Assembly (NCBI RefSeq): GCF_000591415.1
Contig: NZ_JEMF01000097.1
Span: forward strand, 16,548 to 80,547
Direction: 5' to 3'
DNA from: Cobetia crustatorum
Lineage (GTDB): Bacteria > Pseudomonadota > Gammaproteobacteria > Pseudomonadales > Halomonadaceae
DNA length: 64,000 nucleotides
Both the position numbers and the translations under genes were made by a program. The notes beneath the pieces were generated by a model. The model worked only from the letters and a program-made list of their open reading frames with translations. It ran no database searches and was not told the DNA's origin. Below, in pieces: positions 57,925 through 64,000 of the stretch; within the stretch, counting starts at the first letter, position 1; the number at the start of each line of letters is the position of its first letter.

Positions 57925-59484
57925 ATGCAACAACAATCCGATAAGACCGGCGAGGGCAGCGTCTGCCGGCCTCCTTCTCTGCTGGATGCCCTGATTCCCA
58001 TCGTACTGGTCATTGCCATGCTGGTGCTGGCGGTGGTGCTGTTCGGTGCAGATGCGTCGTGGGGCCCGAATCAGGTCGCGCTGCTCAGTGGTGGCATGAT
58101 TGCGGGCTTGATAGGCCTCAAGAATGGCTATCGCTGGAGTGACATCGAAGACGGTATCAACAAGGGTATTCAGATATCGCTGGGCGCGATTCTGATCCTG
58201 CTTGCCGTGGGTGCCATGATTGGTACCTGGATTCTCGGGGGGACCGTGCCGGCGATGATCTACTACGGGCTGGATGTCATCGCGCCACAGTATTTCTATG
58301 CGTCTGCCTGTCTGCTGTGCGCACTGGTCGCACTGTCGGTGGGTAGCTCGTGGACGGTGGCAGGCACCATCGGCATCGGCTTGATCGGTATTGCGGATGG
58401 CCTGGGGCTGTCAGAGGCCATTACGGCAGGCGCGGTGATTTCGGGCGCCTACTTTGGCGACAAGCTCTCTCCACTGTCCGATACCACCAATCTCGCGCCT
58501 GCTGCCGCAGGCACGACGCTATTCGCCCATATCAGGCACATGCTGTGGACGACGGTACCGAGTCTGGTGCTGGCGATGCTGGGCTTCCTGTGGCTTGGCC
58601 ATGACGCTGTCGCAAGCCTGCAGACACCTGAGCAGGTCGAGACGCTGCGTCTCCAGCTGGCCGAGCAGTTCAATATCGGGCTGCACCTGCTGATTCCGCT
58701 GCTGGTGTTGCTAGTCATGGCCGTGCGTCAGATGCCGGCCTTCCCGACCATCTTTCTTGGTGCAGTGCTGGGCGGTATCTTTGCAGTAGTGTTCCAGCCG
58801 CAGGCAGTGGTAGGGCTGGCCAATGTGGCGGACATGTCGACTGCCATGGCATTGCTCAAGGGCGTATGGATGTCGATGTTTGATGGCTACGTGTCGGCGA
58901 GTGGCGATGAGGTAATTGATTCGCTGCTCACCAAGGGTGGCATGAGCAGCATGCTCAATACCGTGTGGCTGATCCTTTCGGCGATGACCTTTGGCGGTGT
59001 GATAGAGCGTCTCGGCCTGCTGGAGCGACTGGTGCAGAGCCTGCTGGGGGCTACGCGCAATGCCGGCTCACTGATCATCACGACATTGGGCACCTGTCTG
59101 GCTTCCAACGTGGTGACGGGCGATCAGTACATCTCCGTCATTCTGCCCGGGCGCATGTATCGTGCCGAGTTCCGTCGTCGTGGCCTGGCGCCGGTCAACC
59201 TGTCACGTGCACTGGAAGATTCGGGCACCATCACCTCGCCGCTGATTCCGTGGAATAGCTGCGGTGCTTACATGGCGGCCACCCTCGGTGTCGCGACCCT
59301 GAGCTATCTGCCGTTTGCGCTGTTCAACCTGATCAATCTGGCGCTGGCCATCATCTACGCCATGGTCGGTTTCAAGCTGGAGCGCCTCGAGGAAGGTGAG
59401 CTTGAAGAGGAGGTGGAGCCGACGTCGCTGGCAGAGTCGCTGGTGTTGGAGACGCCGCATGAGCCGGTGACAGAGATGCGCTGA
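57925..59484 (+). CDS. nhaC: NhaC-family sodium/proton antiporter
   Basis: A 519-residue inner-membrane protein with eleven or so hydrophobic segments. NhaC-type motifs are seen: ISLGAILILLAVGAMIGTWILGGTVPAMIYYG, ALSVGSSWTVAGTIGIG, GAVISGAYFGDKLSPLSDTTNLAPAAAGT and NVVTGDQYISVILPGRMY, EDSGTITSPLIPWNSCGAYMA. NhaC exchanges Na+ for H+ and fits a salt-loving lifestyle, though malate/lactate antiport (MleN type) cannot be ruled out. The start could also be the ATG at 57913. The acidic C-terminal tail (LEEGELEEEVEPT) is cytoplasmic. Confidence 0.9.
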   Translation: MQQQSDKTGEGSVCRPPSLLDALIPIVLVIAMLVLAVVLFGADASWGPNQVALLSGGMIAGLIGLKNGYRWSDIEDGINKGIQISLGAILILLAVGAMIGTWILGGTVPAMIYYGLDVIAPQYFYASACLLCALVALSVGSSWTVAGTIGIGLIGIADGLGLSEAITAGAVISGAYFGDKLSPLSDTTNLAPAAAGTTLFAHIRHMLWTTVPSLVLAMLGFLWLGHDAVASLQTPEQVETLRLQLAEQFNIGLHLLIPLLVLLVMAVRQMPAFPTIFLGAVLGGIFAVVFQPQAVVGLANVADMSTAMALLKGVWMSMFDGYVSASGDEVIDSLLTKGGMSSMLNTVWLILSAMTFGGVIERLGLLERLVQSLLGATRNAGSLIITTLGTCLASNVVTGDQYISVILPGRMYRAEFRRRGLAPVNLSRALEDSGTITSPLIPWNSCGAYMAATLGVATLSYLPFALFNLINLALAIIYAMVGFKLERLEEGELEEEVEPTSLAESLVLETPHEPVTEMR

Positions 59485-59505
59485 GTCGATTGTTCCTTCG
59501 GCACA

Positions 59506-59546
59506 TGAAAAAAGCCCGGCACGTGCATCACGTGGCGGGCTTTTTC
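59506..59546. terminator. Terminator between nhaC and htpX
   Basis: AAAAAAGCCCGGCACGTG pairs with CACGTGGCGGGCTTTTT around a short loop; A and T tracts on both sides allow termination of both convergent genes. Confidence 0.92.
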
Positions 59547-59570
59547 GTTTTCCGGCGATGAACACAATAT

Positions 59571-60469
59571 TTACTTGTCAGCTGCCGCCTTGAGGGCTGC
59601 GATACGATCATCCAGTGGCGGATGACTCGCGAACAGCTTCTCCATCAGCTTGCGGCTCTGCCCCGTCGTGATGGCGAGCGCAGTCATGCTGTCTGGCATC
59701 TGGTCGGGTAGCGAGTGTTCCTGCTTGAGGCGTGCCAGAGCATTGATCATCGCCCCACTGCCCGCCAGACTCGCGCCGGCGGCATCGGCACGGTATTCAC
59801 GCCAGCGCGAGAACCAGGCCACGATCATCGAGGCAGCCAGGCCCAGCACCATTTCCAGTACGAACACCACTGCCATATAGCCGAACATGCCTAACCCGCC
59901 ATTGTTATTGCCCCGTTTCAGGAAGGCGTCGATGGCGTGTGCTGCTATACGCGCGAAGAACATCACGAAGGTATTCACCACCCCCTGAATCAGCGTCAGG
60001 GTCACCATGTCACCATTGGCGACGTGACCGATCTCGTGAGCGAGTACCGCACGTATTTCTTCCGGGCGCATACCATTGAGCAGGCCCGCGGAGACCGCGA
60101 CCAGCGCGTCGTTGCGATTCCAGCCCGTCGCGAAGGCATTGGACTGTTGTGCCGGGAAAATGCCGACTTCCGGCATCTTGATGCCTGCATCACGCGCCAG
60201 TTCTGCCACGGTATCGAGCAACCAGCGCTCGGCATCGTTCTGCGGTTGTTCGATCACTTTGGTGCCGGTTGATGACTTGGCCATTCTCTTGGATAGAAAC
60301 AGCGAAATCACCGAGCCCGCCATGCCGATGATGAAGCAGAAGATCAGCAGTGCGGTGTAGTTGATGCCATTGGCTTCCATATAACCATCGAAGCCCAGCA
60401 GGCGCAGCGTGACGCTAGCAGCAGTATCACCGCCAGGTTGGTGATCAGGAAGAGGGCTATCCGCATCAT
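59571..60469 (-). pseudogene. htpX: HtpX, membrane zinc protease, N-terminal frameshift (possible sequence error)
   Basis: An M48 heat-shock protease of the inner membrane. The main frame carries the zinc motif [15 protein letters not shown], the third ligand region [22 protein letters not shown] and membrane segments, but begins only at 60380 ([12 protein letters not shown]), so the first helix is missing. That helix is in another frame just upstream: [18 protein letters not shown] from 60469, which runs into the main frame if one base is added near 60410-60418 (giving [20 protein letters not shown]). The rebuilt protein of about 299 residues matches HtpX of related bacteria. GGAG lies upstream of 60469. 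Confidence 0.9.
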
Positions 60470-60628
60470 GGGGTCAGGTCTCCAGTGCCAAGGATTCGGT
60501 AAGGCGCAATTATCTGCCCGTCAGGCTGACAGTGATATGAATCACTGCCAGTGTGGCGGCCAGGAAAGCGTATATCGAACAGTGCGCCAATCGCTACTCG
60601 CGGGAGAGGCAGGCGTTCGAAGACTCGC

Positions 60629-61867
60629 TCAGGCCTTGCGACGACGGGCAAGGAAGCGCGCCAGACGATCAATCGCCTCTTCCAGCTGGTCAGCGTAGGG
60701 CAGGGTGACGATACGCAGGTGATCAGGGGTCGGCCAGTTGAAGGCAGAGCCCTGTACCAGCAGCATCTTTTCTTCCAACAGCAGTTCCAGCACCAGCTGT
60801 TGATCATCCTCGATGGGATACATTTCAGGGTCGAGACGCGGGAACATGTAAAGCGCTCCCTTGGGCTTCACGCAGCTGACGCCGGGAATCTCATTGAGTT
60901 TCTTCCAGGCCACGTCGCGTTGAGCCAACAGGCGGCCGCCCGGCAGCACCAAGTCATTGACGGACTGATAGCCTCCAAGTGCGGTCTGGATGGCATGCTG
61001 GGCAGGGACATTGGCGCACAGGCGCATGCTGGCCAGCATGTCGAGCCCGGAGATGAAGTCAGCGGCAGGGCGTTTGTCACCGGAAAGAATCATCCAGCCG
61101 GAGCGGAACCCTGCGCAGCGATAGCTCTTGGAAAGGCCGTTCATGGTCACGACCAGCAGATCATCAGCCAGCGCGCCAGTCGAGACGTGCTCGACGTCGT
61201 CATAGAGAATCTTGTCGTAAATCTCGTCGGAGAACACCACCAGGCCATACTCGCGCGCGACCTGCAGGATGTCTTTCACCACTGACGGTGGGTAGACCGC
61301 GCCCGTGGGGTTGTTCGGGTTGATCAGCACGATGCCCTTGGTGTGGGTCGTCACCTTGGCGCGGATATCCTCGATGGAGGGGGCCCAGTCCTGTGCTTCA
61401 TCACACAGATAATGTACGGCACGGCCACCCGCCAGATTGGCAGCAGCGGTCCACAGCGGATAATCCGGTGCTGGCACCAGCAGCTCATCACCGTCATCCA
61501 GCAGTGCCTGCATCGCCAGCACGATCAGCTCCGACACGCCGTTGCCGATGTAGATATCTTCGATACCGACACCTTGAATGTCCTTGCGCTGACATTCCTG
61601 CATGATCGCCTTGCGTGCCGAGTAAAGCCCTTTGGAGTCACAGTAGCCTTGCGCCGTTGGCAGGTTACGCATCACATCTTGAAGAATCTCTTCCGGCGCC
61701 TCGAAGCCAAACGGCGCAGGATTGCCGATGTTGAGCTTGAGAATGCGATGACCTTCATCTTCGAGACGCTTGGCGTGCTCAAGTACCGGGCCACGAATAT
61801 CGTAACAGACATTGTCCAGCTTGTGAGACTTGCGAATTTCGCGGGGCTTTCTTTGCTCGGTATCCAT
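60629..61867 (-). CDS. alaA: AlaA-like glutamate-pyruvate aminotransferase
   Basis: A 412-residue class I PLP aminotransferase, very like AlaA (YfbQ), which makes alanine from pyruvate and glutamate. The N-terminus (RKSHKLDNVCYDIRGPVLEHAKRLEDEGH) and LNIGNPAPFGFEAPEEIL are typical; also NPNNPTGAVYP, SDEIYDKILYD and the PLP lysine in MNGLSKSYRCAGFRSGW. GGAAAG precedes the start. Confidence 0.93.
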   Translation of the reverse strand: MDTEQRKPREIRKSHKLDNVCYDIRGPVLEHAKRLEDEGHRILKLNIGNPAPFGFEAPEEILQDVMRNLPTAQGYCDSKGLYSARKAIMQECQRKDIQGVGIEDIYIGNGVSELIVLAMQALLDDGDELLVPAPDYPLWTAAANLAGGRAVHYLCDEAQDWAPSIEDIRAKVTTHTKGIVLINPNNPTGAVYPPSVVKDILQVAREYGLVVFSDEIYDKILYDDVEHVSTGALADDLLVVTMNGLSKSYRCAGFRSGWMILSGDKRPAADFISGLDMLASMRLCANVPAQHAIQTALGGYQSVNDLVLPGGRLLAQRDVAWKKLNEIPGVSCVKPKGALYMFPRLDPEMYPIEDDQQLVLELLLEEKMLLVQGSAFNWPTPDHLRIVTLPYADQLEEAIDRLARFLARRRKA

Positions 61868-61999
61868 GATGCTTTCCGTAGATCTCCGTCACGTAAGGTG
61901 TAGGGGCGAGCGCCCAGCATATCGTGGTGCCCGCCCGTAGCGCCACGGCAAAGGGGTAATAGCGTGGTTAAATTTGTGGTTTGAAATATTCAGGCAGAA

Positions 62000-62031
62000 A
62001 AAAATCCTGCCAGAGGTTGCCTGGCAGGATT
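62000..62031 (-). terminator. Terminator after the YlqF-like gene
   Basis: AATCCTGCCAG pairs with CTGGCAGGATT around eight bases; on the minus strand it is followed by T7. It lies about 75 bases past the ylqF stop. Confidence 0.9.
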
Positions 62032-62105
62032 ATTCACTGGCTTTAAGGCACCTCGAATGAGGTGAGATGGAGCACCGTGATGATTAGCGCGCTGTTTTCA
62101 TTGCC

Positions 62106-63101
62106 TTATTGTGCCGGGCTACCGTCATTTTCAGGGCTGCCTGCCTGGGCAAGCCCTTCTTCCAGCTCACCGTTAGCTTCAGGAGTTGGCTCGGCCGGGA
62201 TGTCAGCCGGGGTTTCAAGTGTCATGCGGCCCAGCTTGCCGTCGCGCAGCTCATGTAGCAGCACTTCAGCTCCACGATGCAGGTCAAGGCTCCCGCCCGC
62301 GCGCAGACCACCACGCTTGCTGGCAATCTCTTCCAGAATGGCCACACCATTGAAGCCTGACAGTGCCATCAGGTCCAACTTGCGCGGTCCATCACTCTCG
62401 ACACGCTCAGCATCCGGATGAGCGGTGTAGGCCGGCAACGACTTCAGTTTGTAGCGCGCGGTCAGCTCGGTCGGGTAGCGCTTGGCCAGCTCAGCGGCCA
62501 CGATCACCGCCACATCGGTGTAGTCGATGGCGGTGTCGCGAATGGCGCCGCTACCGGCAAGGCGATAGGCACTCGCCTGATCTTCTATCTTGGGCCACAT
62601 CACCCCGGGGGTATCGATCAGTGCAATGCCCCCATCGATACGAATCTTCTGTTGACGCTTGGTGACGGCGGGCTCGTTGCCGGTCTTGGCGATCTTGCGT
62701 CCCGCAAGGCCATTGATCAGCGTCGATTTACCGACATTGGGAATGCCCATCACCATCACGCGCGCATCGCGGTCGACACGGATATGGCCGGCCATCTCGC
62801 GACATAGCCTGGGGATCTGCTTGAGGTCTCGGGCATCCAGTGTCGTGATTGCCAACGCGCGAGTATTGGGCAGGGCGTCAAAGTACTCGACCCATTCGCG
62901 TGTACGTATCGGGTCCGCAAGGTCAGCGCGTGATAGTAGCTTGAGCACCGGCTTGTGGCGGGTTAGCTCAGCCAGCACAGGATTGGTGCTGGAGTAGGGG
63001 AGGCGGGCGTCGAGTACCTCGATCACCACGTCGATCTCCGGCAAGGCGTCCTTTATCTGACGACGTGCCTTATGCATGTGCCCCGGGTACCAGCCCAGCA
63101 T
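62106..63101 (-). CDS. ylqF: YlqF/RbgA-family ribosome-biogenesis GTPase
   Basis: A 331-residue circularly permuted GTPase. G motifs appear in permuted order: G4 (LLSRADLADP, N replaced by S/R as LSRAD), then G1 GIPNVGKSTLINGL and G3 LIDTPGVMWP. The N-terminus MLGWYPGHMHKARRQIKDALPEIDVVIEVLDARLPYSS is the YlqF signature. RbgA acts in 50S assembly in Bacillus; the role in gammaproteobacteria is less clear. The C-terminal 45 residues are acidic and repetitive (PAEPTPEANGELEEG). AGGAGAG lies upstream of the start. Confidence 0.9.
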   Translation of the reverse strand: MLGWYPGHMHKARRQIKDALPEIDVVIEVLDARLPYSSTNPVLAELTRHKPVLKLLSRADLADPIRTREWVEYFDALPNTRALAITTLDARDLKQIPRLCREMAGHIRVDRDARVMVMGIPNVGKSTLINGLAGRKIAKTGNEPAVTKRQQKIRIDGGIALIDTPGVMWPKIEDQASAYRLAGSGAIRDTAIDYTDVAVIVAAELAKRYPTELTARYKLKSLPAYTAHPDAERVESDGPRKLDLMALSGFNGVAILEEIASKRGGLRAGGSLDLHRGAEVLLHELRDGKLGRMTLETPADIPAEPTPEANGELEEGLAQAGSPENDGSPAQ

Positions 63102-63286
63102 GTTGTTTCTCTCCTGCCGTCATGGGAAAAGACGGCTGTCCTGTAACCTCTGTCCTGCCCCTTCCCCTGATGTAAGGAAGATGGTGCAGAGACGCGTATG
63201 GCGACGCATTCTACCAGAGGCCGCCATCTCATGGGTTGGGCGACGCATGTCCATGATCCGCGGTGCCATGGCTTGGTATCAGTACT

Positions 63287-63733
63287 TCAATCGCGAACGG
63301 GCTTGAAGCGTAGCGAGATGGAGTTGATGCAATAACGCTGGCCGGTCTCGGTCGGACCGTCCGGGAATACGTGGCCTAGATGGGATTCACAACGACGGCA
63401 GCGCACCTCGACGCGACGCATGCCCATGCTGGTGTCGAAGTGTTCTTCGATGGCAGCGTCCTGATAGGGGCGATCAAAGCTCGGCCAACCGCAGCCAGCA
63501 TCGAATTTGGTGTCGTTGTCGAAGAGCGTCGCGTCACAGCCGATGCAGTGATAGGTGCCAGCGGTCGGGCTGACTTCATGATCGCCCGTGAAGGGACGCT
63601 CGGTACCGGCTTCGCGGGCGACGCGATACTGTTCAGGCGTCAGGCGGGCGCGCCATTCATCTTCACTACGAGTCAGTTTGTCTTGTGCCTGATCAGCGCT
63701 AGACGGTTGATTCTGGGAGTCGTGCTCGTTCAT
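63287..63733 (-). CDS. msrB: MsrB, methionine-R-sulfoxide reductase
   Basis: A 148-residue MsrB. Zinc-binding CxxC pairs are seen in YHCIGCDATLF and VRCRRCESHLGHVFPDGP, and the catalytic cysteine in GQRYCINSISLRF. It repairs methionine-R-sulfoxide in proteins using thioredoxin. AAGGA is upstream of the start. The N-terminal 20 residues (Gln/Ser/Asp-rich) extend past the usual MsrB start. Confidence 0.95.
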   Translation of the reverse strand: MNEHDSQNQPSSADQAQDKLTRSEDEWRARLTPEQYRVAREAGTERPFTGDHEVSPTAGTYHCIGCDATLFDNDTKFDAGCGWPSFDRPYQDAAIEEHFDTSMGMRRVEVRCRRCESHLGHVFPDGPTETGQRYCINSISLRFKPVRD

Positions 63734-63921
63734 GGGGAATCCTTCTCGAAAGATATATTTCGGGTCTGACCATCATGTACCGGACTTCCGTGTTTAGGAG
63801 GATGGGACCGAAATAGGTGGATGTCGTCATGGGTGACAACATATGTCTTAAGAATGCGGGCGCAAGGACGTGACCACAAGCCATGTATCCAATATGGGAA
63901 AAATCCTGTCGAAGCAGGGGG

Positions 63922-63950
63922 TTGACGAAAGGGAGGGCGCTTTGTAATAT
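63922..63950 (+). promoter_or_regulatory. Sigma-70 promoter of the tRNA-Glu gene
   Basis: TTGACG (-35, 63922-63927) and TAATAT (-10, 63945-63950) with an ideal 17-base spacer, followed by a GC-rich ACGCGCC block typical of stringently controlled stable-RNA promoters. The tRNA begins 32 bases after the -10. Confidence 0.85.
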
Positions 63951-63981
63951 ACGCGCCACCTCAACGAGGCAAGAACGTTAC

Positions 63982-64000
63982 GTCCCATTCGTCTAGTGGT
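63982..64000 (+). tRNA. tRNA-Glu (5' end only)
   Basis: The window ends in GTCCCATTCGTCTAGTGGT, the acceptor-stem and D-arm start of a bacterial tRNA-Glu (E. coli begins GTCCCCTTCGTCTAG). The anticodon lies beyond the window, so the identity rests on this 19-base start and the promoter. Confidence 0.75.

Overview
The window looks like a chromosomal segment from a moderately GC-rich, halotolerant gammaproteobacterium of the Halomonadaceae (Halomonas/Cobetia type). This is inferred from the doeA-doeB-doeX ectoine-degradation cluster, a BetT-type choline transporter, the 180-kDa NAD-glutamate dehydrogenase, a Cra-fruBKA sugar PTS and the pyrD-rmf-rlmKL neighbourhood. I see no phage, insertion sequence, integron or CRISPR array. 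Most genes are core metabolism, transport and envelope stress.

Layout. 1-3.6 kb: the end of modA, then modB and modC (molybdate uptake) and a MOSC-domain protein. 3.7-7.1 kb (minus): a PhoD-like phosphatase and a histone-deacetylase-family hydrolase. 7.2-10.4 kb: a periplasmic molybdopterin-oxidoreductase-fold protein followed by a hybrid kinase with HisKA, HATPase, REC and Hpt modules. 10.4-17.6 kb: divergent cra (fruR) and the fruB-fruK-fruA operon with a Cra-like operator between them. 17.7-19.8 kb: betT. 20.7-28.9 kb (minus): RND adaptor, RND pump, BaeS-like kinase and BaeR-like regulator, a terminator, then a periplasmic protein made of three Spy/CpxP-like repeats. 29.2-32.5 kb: gluconate locus (gntP permease, gntK kinase, gntR repressor) with two matching palindromic operators. 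32.6-38.3 kb: lysO, a DUF3108 protein, a DJ-1/PfpI protein, a Cds1-like PLP enzyme divergent from a DecR-like Lrp regulator, and ghrA. 38.5-41.5 kb: doeA, doeB, doeX. 41.6-50.4 kb: murI, trmA, gdhB and a secreted two-repeat protein. 50.6-57.6 kb: pyrD, rmf, rlmKL, a glutaredoxin-like protein, a WGR protein and pdxB. 57.9-63.7 kb: nhaC, htpX, alaA, ylqF and msrB. The window ends inside a tRNA-Glu gene behind a strong promoter.

Two points stand out. First, the 20.7-28.9 kb region resembles a condensed E. coli Bae regulon (pump genes, baeSR and spy) on one strand. Its spy homologue has grown to three repeats with a His/Lys/Gly-rich metal-ligand-like linker; this is the best candidate for a little-described system here. 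Second, five conserved genes (gntP, gntR, doeB, rlmKL, htpX) are each broken by what looks like a single missing base, mostly in short G/C runs. That rate, in genes such as rlmKL and htpX, points to indel errors in the assembly more than to real gene decay, so absence of function should not be concluded from them.
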